A stretch of 64,000 bases of DNA from NCBI GenBank assembly GCA_006546595.1, contig VIAD01000005.1, positions 1 to 64,000 of the forward strand, given 5' to 3'. Of this stretch, positions 46,096-55,714 are shown one piece after another. Numbering within the stretch: the first letter of the stretch is position 1; every line of letters starts with the position of its first letter. Under the pieces are notes generated by a model. That model made no database searches. It was not told the origin of the DNA and was given only the letters and a program-made list of their open reading frames with translations. The stretch is from Moraxellaceae bacterium AER2_44_116 (lineage in GTDB: Bacteria; Pseudomonadota; Gammaproteobacteria; Pseudomonadales; Moraxellaceae). A program made the translations under genes and the position numbers.

Positions 46096-49000
46096 TTAAC
46101 CCACAAACACTCTTGCATTTCTAAACATCCGCATCCAAGCACCATCCTCATGCCATTGACTTGGCTGCCAAGAATTTTGCACCGCACGGAACACGCGCTC
46201 AGGATGCGGCATTAACACCGTTGCCCGACCGTCGGTACTGGTGACACTGGTAATACCAAACGGCGAACCATTCGGGTTTAAAGGATAGGTTTCTGTGGCT
46301 GCACCTGTGGCATCAGCAAAACGCAAAGCCACTAAACCGCTGGCATTTAAGGTGCTAATTTCAGGATGTAAAACACGACCTTCACCATGCGCTACCGCAA
46401 TCGGCATGACCGAACCTGCCATGCCTGTAAAGAACAATGACGGAGATTCTTCTACCATCATCAATGCGGTACGAGCCTCAAACGATTCACTGTTGTTACG
46501 GACAAAACGTGGCCATAATTCTGCGCCTGGAATCAAATCTTTCAGTTGCGACAACATTTGACAACCGTTACAGACACCCAAACTAAAGGTTTCAGGGCGA
46601 ACAAAAAAGTCAGCAAACTCGGCACGCGCACGGGCATTAAACAACACCGATTTTGCCCAACCGCCACCTGCACCTAAAACATCACCATAAGAGAAGCCAC
46701 CACAAGCCACTAAGCCTTGAAAAGTTTTTAAGCTGACACGGCCACTGAGAATATCGCTCATGTGGACATCAACACTGGTAAAGCCTGCTTTATCAAAGGC
46801 GGCGGCCATTTCGATATGACCATTCACGCCTTGTTCACGCAAAATAGCGACACGAGGACGCACACCTGTGCCGATAAATGGCGCGGCTATATCGGCATTC
46901 AAGTCATAACTTAACTGAGCAATTAAACCTGATTGTTTATCATCATCAATTAGAGCGAATTCTTGCGCAGCGTATTCGGCGTTATCACGAATCGCTTGAA
47001 TACGATAACTGGTTTCTGCCCAATCTTGTTGCCATTGAGCGCGTGTGCCTGTTAATACGGCTGCGCCATTGTAATTAAAGCTAATGGTTTGTTGCGTGTT
47101 GATTGAGCCTAAAACACTCGCTGTCACTGTCGTATTAGCAAATGCAGCTTGTACAGAGGCCAAATCACTGGTGCGAACTTGAATCACTGCGCCTAATTCT
47201 TCGTTAAATAATACAGCGGCAAGGTCTTGCTGACTTGCTGCTAAGGCCGATACATCAATATCTAAACCCACACGACCTGCAAACGCCATTTCTGACAAAG
47301 CAGCCACCAAGCCGCCATCACTGCGGTCATGGTACGCCAACAACTTACCGTCGGTATTGAGTTGTTGAATGGTGTTGAAGAAGTCTTTTAATAGCTGAGG
47401 GCTATCGAGGTCTGGTGCGACATTACCTAGTTGACCATAGGCTTGCGCTAAAATTGATCCGCCTAAACGATTTTTGCCATTACCCAAATCAATCAACAGT
47501 AAGACACTATCAACATCGGTTTTGAGTTCAGGTGTAAGCGTTTTACGAATATCGACCACAGGCGCAAAGGAAGTCACAGTGAGTGATAACGGTGAAGTCA
47601 CAGCTTTGTTGTCATCACCCTCTTTCCAGACAGTACGCATAGAGAGCGAATCTTTACCGACAGGAATAGCAATATCTAAGGCAGGACATAACTCCATGCC
47701 GACGGCTTTGACCGCTTCAAACAGGTTTTGGTCTTCAATGCCATAACCTGCGGCAGCCATCCAGTTAGCGGACAACTTAATATCACCAAGCTTTGCGATG
47801 CTGGCACAAGCAATGTTAGTAATCGCTTCACCGACCGCCATCCGCGCCGAGGCAGCAGCGTTAATCAATGCTAAGGGAGTACGTTCACCCATTGCCATTG
47901 CTTCGCCTGTGTAAGCATGAAAACCACTCGCTGTCACAGCACAATCAGCCACAGGAACTTGATAACGACCCACCATTTGCTCTCGCGCCACTAAGCCCGT
48001 TACCGAACGGTCGCCAATGGTAATCAAGAATGATTTTGAAGCAACTGTAGGCACTTGTAAGACACGCTTGGTGGCTTCTTGCAAATCTATTGCAGAGGTA
48101 TCGAATGCAGGTTGCTCAATCGTTTGTGTAGTGAATTGACGCGACATTTTAGGCGCTTTACCGAGCAACACTTGCATCGGCATATCCACTGCTTTATTGG
48201 CAAAATGACTGTCTTTCACCGTTAAATGCTGAACTTGTTCCGCTTGGCCTAACACTGCAAATGGGCAACGCTCACGCGCACAAATGGCTTCAAACTCTGC
48301 TAAACGATTCGGACGAACCGCTAAGACATAACGCTCTTGCGCTTCATTACACCAAATTTCACGCGGGCTCATACCACGCTCTAAATTAGGAATATTGCGT
48401 AGCTCTAGGGTCGCGCCTAGATCATGTTCATGCACTAATTCAGGCATGGCATTGGATAAGCCACCTGCGCCGACATCATGTACCGAGACAAAGGGGTTGT
48501 TATCACCCATCGCCCAACAGACATCAATCACTTCTTGGCAACGACGCTCCATTTCAGGGTTGTCACGTTGTACCGAGGCAAAATCCAAGTTTTCCGCGCT
48601 TGCACCGCTGGCCATACTGGACGCTGCACCGCCACCTAAACCAATCAACAACGCAGGGCCACCAAGTACAATTAAACAATCACCCGCTTGAATACTATTT
48701 TTTTGCACATGGTCAGCACGAATATTACCCATACCGCCCGCAATCATAATCGGTTTGTGATAACCACGAACTTCGATACCGTTTAAGCCATTAGCCGCTA
48801 ATTCAAAGGTACGGAAATAGCCGCACAAGTTCGGACGACCAAACTCGTTATTAAACGCCGCACCACCTAAAGGCCCATCAATCATAATATCGAGCGCAGA
48901 AACAATACGATTAGGTTTACCGTAAGGCGTTTCCCACGGCTGCACAAAATTAGGAATCTGTAAGTTGGAAACGGTAAACGCCGTTAAACCTGCTTTCGGT

Positions 49001-49992
49001 TTGCCACCACGACCTGTTGCGCCCTCATCACGAATCTCACCGCCCGCGCCTGTCGCTGCGCCTGCAAAGGGAGAAATCGCTGTCGGATGATTATGCGTTT
49101 CAACCTTCATTAAAATATGAACAGGCTCGTTGCTGTAACCATAGGTGTTGCTATTAGGATTGGGAAAGAAACGATCGGCTTGATGACCGACAATCACCGA
49201 CGCATTGTCTTTATAGGCGGACAAAATATTGTCGGGCGCGTGGTTATAGGTGTTTTTAATCATGCCAAACAAGGATTTTTCGGCGACTTGGCCATCAATC
49301 GTCCATTCAGCATTAAAAATTTTATGACGACAATGTTCAGAGTTGGCTTGTGCGAACATCATCAATTCGACATCGTGCGGATTACGGCCAATTTGTTGGA
49401 AGCTATCAACCAAATAATCTATTTCATCTGGCGATAAGGCAAAACCAAAATCGAGATTCGCTTGCACTAAGGCTTCACGGCCACCACCTAAAATATCAAT
49501 ACTTTGTAGCGGCTTTGGTGTGTGTTCTTCAAATAAAATCGCCGCTTCTTCAATCTCGGCTAATACGCTTTGTGTCATACGATCATGCAATTTGGCTGCA
49601 ATCAATTGGCGTTGGTCGTCGCTTAAATCGTCCGACGTTTGCAACCAATAGACAGTCACCCGTTCAACACGTTGAACTTTGCTTAATCCACTGTTACGGG
49701 CAATATCTGTGGCTTTTGAAGACCACGGAGAGATCGTGCCGATGCGTGGCGTGACGATAAACACGGCATCGTATTCGGCTTCTTCAAAGCCTTGACCGTT
49801 AAAATCTTCATCGTAATGCAGCAACTCATGAAGCTGTTTGGTTTCGTGTTCGCTTAACTCGCCATCAAGGGCAATCAGATGAACAAAACGTGCCGTTAAA
49901 CCTGCAACGCTAGGCACTATCGCTTGCAAATTGGCCAAGAGGCGATGATTTTTGAAGGAGGATAACGCCGTAGCACCACTTACAATCAGCAT
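46096..49992 (-). CDS. purL: Phosphoribosylformylglycinamidine synthase (large PurL)
   Basis: A 1298-residue enzyme converting FGAR, glutamine and ATP to FGAM in purine synthesis. The N-terminal part binds formylglycinamidine and ATP (VETHNHPTAISPFAGAATG near 280; VPVGKDSLSM), and the C-terminal glutaminase domain has its nucleophile Cys in VCNGCQMLSQL and a His in AVAHGEG. Family members start ML-x-x-x-G-x-x-A-L-S-x-F, so I use ATG 49992 (MLIVSGATALSSF); ATG 50007 is an alternative. Length agrees with E. coli PurL. Divergent from mltF. Confidence 0.97.
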   Translation of the reverse strand: MLIVSGATALSSFKNHRLLANLQAIVPSVAGLTARFVHLIALDGELSEHETKQLHELLHYDEDFNGQGFEEAEYDAVFIVTPRIGTISPWSSKATDIARNSGLSKVQRVERVTVYWLQTSDDLSDDQRQLIAAKLHDRMTQSVLAEIEEAAILFEEHTPKPLQSIDILGGGREALVQANLDFGFALSPDEIDYLVDSFQQIGRNPHDVELMMFAQANSEHCRHKIFNAEWTIDGQVAEKSLFGMIKNTYNHAPDNILSAYKDNASVIVGHQADRFFPNPNSNTYGYSNEPVHILMKVETHNHPTAISPFAGAATGAGGEIRDEGATGRGGKPKAGLTAFTVSNLQIPNFVQPWETPYGKPNRIVSALDIMIDGPLGGAAFNNEFGRPNLCGYFRTFELAANGLNGIEVRGYHKPIMIAGGMGNIRADHVQKNSIQAGDCLIVLGGPALLIGLGGGAASSMASGASAENLDFASVQRDNPEMERRCQEVIDVCWAMGDNNPFVSVHDVGAGGLSNAMPELVHEHDLGATLELRNIPNLERGMSPREIWCNEAQERYVLAVRPNRLAEFEAICARERCPFAVLGQAEQVQHLTVKDSHFANKAVDMPMQVLLGKAPKMSRQFTTQTIEQPAFDTSAIDLQEATKRVLQVPTVASKSFLITIGDRSVTGLVAREQMVGRYQVPVADCAVTASGFHAYTGEAMAMGERTPLALINAAASARMAVGEAITNIACASIAKLGDIKLSANWMAAAGYGIEDQNLFEAVKAVGMELCPALDIAIPVGKDSLSMRTVWKEGDDNKAVTSPLSLTVTSFAPVVDIRKTLTPELKTDVDSVLLLIDLGNGKNRLGGSILAQAYGQLGNVAPDLDSPQLLKDFFNTIQQLNTDGKLLAYHDRSDGGLVAALSEMAFAGRVGLDIDVSALAASQQDLAAVLFNEELGAVIQVRTSDLASVQAAFANTTVTASVLGSINTQQTISFNYNGAAVLTGTRAQWQQDWAETSYRIQAIRDNAEYAAQEFALIDDDKQSGLIAQLSYDLNADIAAPFIGTGVRPRVAILREQGVNGHIEMAAAFDKAGFTSVDVHMSDILSGRVSLKTFQGLVACGGFSYGDVLGAGGGWAKSVLFNARARAEFADFFVRPETFSLGVCNGCQMLSQLKDLIPGAELWPRFVRNNSESFEARTALMMVEESPSLFFTGMAGSVMPIAVAHGEGRVLHPEISTLNASGLVALRFADATGAATETYPLNPNGSPFGITSVTSTDGRATVLMPHPERVFRAVQNSWQPSQWHEDGAWMRMFRNARVFVG

Positions 49993-50422
49993 AACAGACT
50001 CGCTCATTACGTCGAAAACAAAACGGGGCGGACAAAAAACAAGGTTTTGTGTCCGTTTGAAGAAGGGCAATATAATACCCGAATCAAGCTGTTTTTTGGC
50101 AAATTAACTCAGACGTGCATCATCTATTGTTATTTTTGTATTTTTAATATGCAGATACATTTGTCACCATCTCACAAAAACTCGTCCACAATCACCAATC
50201 TCGCATGGACACAACCAGATACACTTTGTCCTACAAACGGACGTTACTCAGCGGTTTTCACTCGACTTTTGCTACAGTAGCGACTACAGTTCGCGCCTAA
50301 TGTCTAATTATTGACCTACAACACAGGGGGTAACATCTCAAGAAAACGCCGAAACGACTGATATTTCAAAAGCTTATATGGAATAGCAGTTGCCTAAACG
50401 AAACTCTGAGAGGTGCTAACGC
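49993..50422. other. Divergent promoter region of purL and mltF
   Basis: About 430 bases without a supported gene. It must hold the purL and mltF promoters, but I see no box pair strong enough to call. No PurR-type palindrome was recognised by eye. Confidence 0.4.
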
Positions 50423-51799
50423 ATGTCAGGCAAAATGGCCTTGCCAGCCAAAAACGTGGTAAAACAATCCAGCAATACTCTGTGGCGTTTAACCTTCGCC
50501 ATCACTATTTTTTTTGCAGCCTTGCAAATTCAGCCTATTGATAACACCGTCGATGAAGTGACCGAACGCGGGACGTTACGCGTCATTGGTGTTGCAGGCC
50601 CAACAACATTTCTTCCTCATGGCGCAGAAGGTGCGCGTGGCTTGCAATATGAATTATTGCGCAAATTCGCCGAAAACCTTCAAGTCACCCTTATTATCGA
50701 ACAAGCTCCCAATGCCGAAAGCGTGGTGCGCGCCTTAAAATCGGGCGATGCTGATATTGGTATTACGGGACTCTCTAACGATGACCCTCGTTTAGCTCAC
50801 GTTCAAGTCAGTGAGCCGTATTTAGAGGTCAAACAACAACTCATTGAGCGGATAGAAACTGATACTAATCAACCTACCGAAGCACGTATTGCCGTTAGTA
50901 AAAACAGTGCCGAGGCTAAAGAATTAGCGATTGATAATCCGCAAGCCGACCTTATCGAAATGCGTAACGCCACACCTGAAAAACTACTCCAACAAGTCAA
51001 TTCAGGTGATGTCGATTTTGCAGTGATGAACGATGCAGAATTTGCCGCGCATCGTGCCGCTTTTCCTGAGTTGAAAATTTCCAGTGGTTTAAATACCACA
51101 CAATTAGCGTGGGCTGTTCGTCCTAAGGATAAAAGTTTATTACGTTTAGCGAATCGTTTTTTACGTGATGCCAATGAAGATGGCACGTTAAAAACGCTGA
51201 CCGCTTTTTATGGCCAAGGCAACACGTTTAACACGCTTGGCGTAAAAACCTTTCAGCGTGATATGCAAGATCGACTGCCATTGTATAAATCCAAGTTTCA
51301 ACAACAAGCGAATAAACAAGAAATGGATTGGCGTTTATTGGCAGCGATTGGTTATCAAGAGTCAAAATGGGATTCTACGGCTATTTCACCCACAGGCGTT
51401 TCTGGCTTAATGATGTTAACTAAAGGCACAGCCAAAGAAATGGGTGTGACTAATCGTGACAATCCCAGCCAAAGCATTGAAGGCGGCGCAGCGTATTACA
51501 AAATCATTGCCGATAAATTACCAACAACGGTTCATGAACCCGATAGAACATGGATGACTTTAGCGGCTTATAACATGGGTTATGCTCATGTACTTAAAGC
51601 GCGTAAAATCTGCCAAACTCATGGCGATGATCCTGATAAATGGTTAGATGTCAGTCGTCATTTGCGTCAACTGCCACGTGCGGGTCAAGCCCTTGTTTAT
51701 GTGCAAGAAGTGCGTCGCTATTATGATGCTTTGCTGCTGACAACGTCTCAGGATAGTTGGGTGGCGAGCGCGGATAAACAACGGTGGGTGGTGCGGTAA
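50423..51799 (+). CDS. mltF: Membrane-bound lytic transglycosylase MltF
   Basis: A 458-residue periplasmic or outer-membrane enzyme. An N-terminal hydrophobic segment (about 20-37) is followed by a solute-binding-protein-like domain (about 45-270; RGTLRVIGVAGPTT) that regulates activity, and an SLT domain (about 290-440). The catalytic Glu is in AAIGYQESKWDS, and the SLT motif SPTGVSGLMMLT follows. It cuts peptidoglycan to 1,6-anhydromuropeptides. Next to purL as in Pseudomonas. Its stop is only two bases from that of the convergent Ter-locus gene. Confidence 0.95.
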   Translation: MSGKMALPAKNVVKQSSNTLWRLTFAITIFFAALQIQPIDNTVDEVTERGTLRVIGVAGPTTFLPHGAEGARGLQYELLRKFAENLQVTLIIEQAPNAESVVRALKSGDADIGITGLSNDDPRLAHVQVSEPYLEVKQQLIERIETDTNQPTEARIAVSKNSAEAKELAIDNPQADLIEMRNATPEKLLQQVNSGDVDFAVMNDAEFAAHRAAFPELKISSGLNTTQLAWAVRPKDKSLLRLANRFLRDANEDGTLKTLTAFYGQGNTFNTLGVKTFQRDMQDRLPLYKSKFQQQANKQEMDWRLLAAIGYQESKWDSTAISPTGVSGLMMLTKGTAKEMGVTNRDNPSQSIEGGAAYYKIIADKLPTTVHEPDRTWMTLAAYNMGYAHVLKARKICQTHGDDPDKWLDVSRHLRQLPRAGQALVYVQEVRRYYDALLLTTSQDSWVASADKQRWVVR

Positions 51800-51801
51800 T
51801 T

Positions 51802-52722
51802 TCATCCTGTTACCGATGGCTCACCTACCACACCATACCAATGTGCGCGCTCTAAAATTCGTTTTGCCCAACGCACATGGGTTGCTGGTTCGCACATTGC
51901 GCCATTATGTTGAAAAACGGCAGGTGCAGAACTGTTGAGAATTAATAAAGCTGCTTGTTGATCTTCGACACTGACTTGTAAGGCGCGATGAATTAACGGG
52001 ATTTGTGTCGGATGAATCGCCGTTTTGCCCACTAAGCCATAGTCCATATCTTGTGCTAATTCGCGGCACAATAACTCAGGATGATGCAATAACTCACAAA
52101 CAGGTGCAGTTAAAGAAAACCCTGCTGCACCCATCACGCCCGACAACATTCCTATCACATATCCTAATGGGCTTTGATACAGCGTATGTGTTTGGCTACG
52201 GCGCAAACCTAAACAGTTTAATAAATCATTACCGCCAATGCGTAGTGCTAGAACTCGCGCACCTAAATCCTCTTTAACTAAAGCTGCGGCTAATTCGCTC
52301 ATTGCCCCTGCGTCAAATACTTCTTTAGTTTCTAAAGTCGGCATTACCCATAATTGCGTTGGCGCGATTAAATGTTGCCAAATTGGTAAATCGTGTAAGG
52401 TAAATTTCGGTAATACCAAACCATCAATCAAGCTAATTAACGGCCATTCAACTAACTGTGTCGCCATCGCTAAATTTCGTGGCCGCACAAACACCAAAGG
52501 CGCGTCTTTATAACGGGGCTGACTACGGGATAAGGTAATCAATAAACGCTGTAAATTATCTAAGGCGTGGCCAACATCAGACTCAGACACCGCATCTTCT
52601 AAACAAATCACCAACGAACGTAATGATGGTATTTTTTCACCTAGCACCACAGATAATAAATCAGTGCGAGTGGCTGGCATATACAAGGTTGCACCGAGCG
52701 CGTAAGGAGAAATTTTCGTCAT
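51802..52722 (-). CDS. HpcH/HpaI-CitE-like lyase of the Ter biosynthetic module
   Basis: A 306-residue TIM-barrel protein of the CitE/HpcH class, which makes or breaks C-C bonds next to a carboxylate. It starts ALGATLYMPATRTDL; LVICLEDAV carries a metal-binding acidic pair, and GLVGKTAIHPTQI near 230 is the typical CitE ending. It is the last gene of the locus and overlaps the upstream gene by four bases (ATGA). In Ter-linked modules such a lyase is thought to act on the product of the PRTase/HAD enzymes, but substrate and product are not established. Confidence 0.85.
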   Translation of the reverse strand: MTKISPYALGATLYMPATRTDLLSVVLGEKIPSLRSLVICLEDAVSESDVGHALDNLQRLLITLSRSQPRYKDAPLVFVRPRNLAMATQLVEWPLISLIDGLVLPKFTLHDLPIWQHLIAPTQLWVMPTLETKEVFDAGAMSELAAALVKEDLGARVLALRIGGNDLLNCLGLRRSQTHTLYQSPLGYVIGMLSGVMGAAGFSLTAPVCELLHHPELLCRELAQDMDYGLVGKTAIHPTQIPLIHRALQVSVEDQQAALLILNSSAPAVFQHNGAMCEPATHVRWAKRILERAHWYGVVGEPSVTG

Positions 52723-53798
52723 ACCTTCATTCCTTTAATCAGAGTCAGTGCGCGATATTGACCTAAGCCCTCGCCCACTTCTTGTATTTCAATTCCCGCT
52801 TGTTGTGCTAAAGACACCAACAAGGCGACATCATTATCCGCTTTATTTTTGACAAAAATATGTTCAGGCACACGACGCATAACTGCGCGTGTCGCTTCGG
52901 CAATACCGACTTTGATGCGGTTAATATTACTCACACCAAACTGTTGACTAAAATACTGAATCACGCTTTTACTTTTCCGCTGTAAGGCTTGCTGTTGTTC
53001 ACTTGTCCATGCCTCGCTCGCTAATATAGAGTTAGGATCAAGCTGTTGACGTAAGGTATCAACCGAATCAATAAACGACTGACTGACATCATAATCTTGC
53101 AAGTGCGTACAGCTATTACAACCATGCCAATCAACAGCATTATACAACGAACGCGACACCAAACCGGATACCGTTGCGCCTAACATTCCCGAAGGAATTA
53201 ACCAATCCTCCGCAGAAGCCGCTAACCATGCGTGACCACACGGGTCAGCCAAAGTGACTAAGCGTGGTTGGCCACTAAAACGGGTATCTTGCGCTAAACT
53301 ACGGCTTAACTCTTGCGATATTGCCCCTTTTCCCGTCCAACCATCGACAAAAATAAGCGACTCAACACCATGTTGTTGAATAATGCTATTGAGTGCGTGA
53401 TGGTCTATACCTTTATCACGCACAATACTCACGCCATAATGCATCACACGAACGCCCATTGCCGTTAACGCTCTGTTTAAAAGCACTGCTATCGGCACAC
53501 CTGCACGGACAAAAGACACGAGCACCAATTCACCATTCACTTGCAAGGGCAATAACGCTAACGCCAACGATTGAATATCTTGTGCCATGCGTAAGCCATA
53601 ACTATCGAGGGCTTGTTGATAAATCTGTTGATGTTTGGCTGAGGGAATAGGTTCAGCACTGAGCATTTCCGAATAGTGTTTTTGTCCTGTTTGAATTAAG
53701 CGTTCTTTTTCGGCAATATCGGTGACTTCAACATTCAGTTGACGCAATAAAAACTGTACGTCTGAGGGCAAATAAGAGCCTGAAAATCCTTGTATCAT
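52719..53798 (-). CDS. StiP-type phosphoribosyltransferase with PELOTA-like RNA-binding domain
   Basis: A 359-residue protein of the StiP family (annotated in databases as a cysteine protease StiP, but of PRTase-like fold). It begins MIQGFSGSYLPSDVQFLL, has a PRPP-loop-like LIFVDGWTGKGA (about 148-159), a cysteine pair in HGCNSCTHL, and a C-terminal PELOTA-like domain (about 275-359; IAEATRAVMRRVPEHIFVKN). The ATG 53798 is chosen because GGAGAG precedes it and it overlaps the HAD gene by four bases (ATGA); an upstream extension of the frame lies wholly within the HAD gene. Predicted to add or remove a phosphoribosyl group in a nucleoside-like pathway. Confidence 0.85.
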   Translation of the reverse strand: MIQGFSGSYLPSDVQFLLRQLNVEVTDIAEKERLIQTGQKHYSEMLSAEPIPSAKHQQIYQQALDSYGLRMAQDIQSLALALLPLQVNGELVLVSFVRAGVPIAVLLNRALTAMGVRVMHYGVSIVRDKGIDHHALNSIIQQHGVESLIFVDGWTGKGAISQELSRSLAQDTRFSGQPRLVTLADPCGHAWLAASAEDWLIPSGMLGATVSGLVSRSLYNAVDWHGCNSCTHLQDYDVSQSFIDSVDTLRQQLDPNSILASEAWTSEQQQALQRKSKSVIQYFSQQFGVSNINRIKVGIAEATRAVMRRVPEHIFVKNKADNDVALLVSLAQQAGIEIQEVGEGLGQYRALTLIKGMKV

Positions 53799-54574
53799 AA
53801 GCTCTCTCCACTCATCACTAATGACTGATAAATATGCTCGGCGAGTTGTCCTTGACGTGGTGTTGCCCACCAATGACATTCTTGCAAAAAGCCCATATCC
53901 GACAAGCTATCACCAAAACCTAAAACGGGACGCTCACCGTGTTGCTCGCGGTCACGACGCAGCCATTCTTGTACGGCAAACTTCTTATGCAAAGCATTAG
54001 GCAAAATTGCTAAATTATTGGCATTGCGATGAATATAAAAGCCGCTTAAATCCATGACTTGTTTAAGCTTGTTTTCGACGCTAATGAGTACGTCATCACC
54101 TTGGTTGTTATGTTTCGCAAGAGCATAAGTTGCTGTGCCTTCTTCTTCCACAATCCACGTCCGCAATGACAAACCTAAAGACTCGCCTATCTGTACTAGA
54201 TGCTGTTGAATTTCGCTCAAATTAACACGGTATTTTACTAACTGTTGTTTAGTATGATTATGCCAAGTTTCGTCAATTTCACCATTAGCATTTAACATTA
54301 CTGCGCCATGCGCGCAAATTGCACCTTGGCTAAACGGTAACTGCACACGCTTAAACGCATCAACACTACGCGCCGTGACAGGTACAACATCTGCCGTTGT
54401 TAATAACCAGTCTATAAAAGCGCGTTGGGTGTTATTGGTAAAACTTAAAGGTTGGCCGTGCTTATCTAAAGCCGCGACATGGCGCACGTCTTCGGACGAC
54501 ATTTTGCGTGCGGTTTGTAAAATAGTGTCGTCCAAATCAATTAAAAACAAAGGCTTAGTCATCTGTTTAGTCAT
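53795..54574 (-). CDS. HAD-superfamily phosphatase of the Ter biosynthetic module
   Basis: A 259-residue Cof-like HAD hydrolase: motif I LFLIDLDDTIL supplies the nucleophile Asp, and motif IV is GFGDSLSDMGFL near 225. The cap domain lies between them. It overlaps the PRTase gene upstream by eight bases and StiP downstream by four; an alternative ATG at 54562 gives a non-overlapping start. It probably dephosphorylates a sugar phosphate or nucleotide intermediate made by the flanking PRTases. Confidence 0.87.
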   Translation of the reverse strand: MTKQMTKPLFLIDLDDTILQTARKMSSEDVRHVAALDKHGQPLSFTNNTQRAFIDWLLTTADVVPVTARSVDAFKRVQLPFSQGAICAHGAVMLNANGEIDETWHNHTKQQLVKYRVNLSEIQQHLVQIGESLGLSLRTWIVEEEGTATYALAKHNNQGDDVLISVENKLKQVMDLSGFYIHRNANNLAILPNALHKKFAVQEWLRRDREQHGERPVLGFGDSLSDMGFLQECHWWATPRQGQLAEHIYQSLVMSGESL

Positions 54575-55682
54575 CAACAATTACCTGTGCATTTAATTCG
54601 TTTAACATTTGCTGATCAACCATTGATGCAGGTGTTTCCGTACAAATTACAACGCGGTCATACTGTTCAGGCAAGACATTATAAGAAAAATTGGCAATGC
54701 CTAAACCGTAATTATCGCTAAAGGCGCGCGCGGTTTTAATGGCATGACCAATGGCAATGGGCGAACGTGTCGTTGAGGCAAAATGAACGTCTGCACCTTG
54801 CTGTTCCAAATCTTCCGCCAATAAAAACGACCGCCATACATATTCACTCGTACCCAGAACTAAAATCTTTTCTTGAGCCTTGACTCTTATTTTATTCATT
54901 AAGGTATGACGATGATTGATCACGCCTAAACGTCCCCAATCTAAGGCTAAGTTTGGCTTCCAAGCACCTTGAGCAACCGTATTCACTTGCGGCATTTCAG
55001 GCGGTGGCACATTGGGTAAGGATTGCCAATCGCACTTACCCGACAATAACGCCACGGAGCTGGCTTTTTCGCCTAAAGCCTTAGTCACGGCATTATCCGA
55101 CCAATCGGTTAAAGTCGCAGTGATAATACGCTCAATATGTTGCAATCCAGCGTCTTCTAAAGCACGACTCAGATTAATAAAGGTTTTGCCTGTTGAGGCT
55201 TCGTCATCGACTAAAATCAAGGTTTTTGTCGCTAACAATTGTTGTTTCAGAGTTTCATCTATAGGCCAATGCAATAAATGCGAACTGGCATGGCTGTGTT
55301 CTTCTTCAAAACGAGCAAATAACGGTGTACCGAGGGTGTGGCGGGTACTCATCCAATACATTGCTTGCGGATAACGACTTTGCAACGCGCGATGCACGCC
55401 AGCACCTAAACCAACGGCGGTTTCGGCCATACCAATGACCAAGATGGGCTCAGGTAAATTATCGGGAATTTGTGCGGCGAGTTGGCTAAAACTTTGCGCC
55501 ATGACAGAGGGTTTGACGGGAATGTGGCGGCCTAATACTTTAGAAACAAAGAGAAATGCACGTTTGGGGTTACGGCGTTCGGCAAAATCAAATAAGGCTT
55601 CGGCGGGTTGCGATGCGCTGTCCACATCGACGCGTAATGTGCCACGGGTTAAATTAACAATAAAAGAAGATGGTAAAGGCAT
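54567..55682 (-). CDS. Phosphoribosyltransferase with TRSP domain
   Basis: A 371-residue two-domain protein. The N-terminal half is a PRTase with the PRPP-binding loop LILVDDEASTGKTF (about 165-178). The C-terminal domain (about 270-371) contains the eponymous TRSP residues in FASTTRSPIAIG. This PRTase_2/TRSP pairing is characteristic of Ter-linked loci. The product is predicted to be a nucleoside-like compound; the base is unknown. It starts 32 nt after the kinase gene and overlaps the HAD gene. Confidence 0.87.
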   Translation of the reverse strand: MPLPSSFIVNLTRGTLRVDVDSASQPAEALFDFAERRNPKRAFLFVSKVLGRHIPVKPSVMAQSFSQLAAQIPDNLPEPILVIGMAETAVGLGAGVHRALQSRYPQAMYWMSTRHTLGTPLFARFEEEHSHASSHLLHWPIDETLKQQLLATKTLILVDDEASTGKTFINLSRALEDAGLQHIERIITATLTDWSDNAVTKALGEKASSVALLSGKCDWQSLPNVPPPEMPQVNTVAQGAWKPNLALDWGRLGVINHRHTLMNKIRVKAQEKILVLGTSEYVWRSFLLAEDLEQQGADVHFASTTRSPIAIGHAIKTARAFSDNYGLGIANFSYNVLPEQYDRVVICTETPASMVDQQMLNELNAQVIVDD

Positions 55683-55714
55683 AACTACTCAAATTTTCTA
55701 TACGGCATGAATAA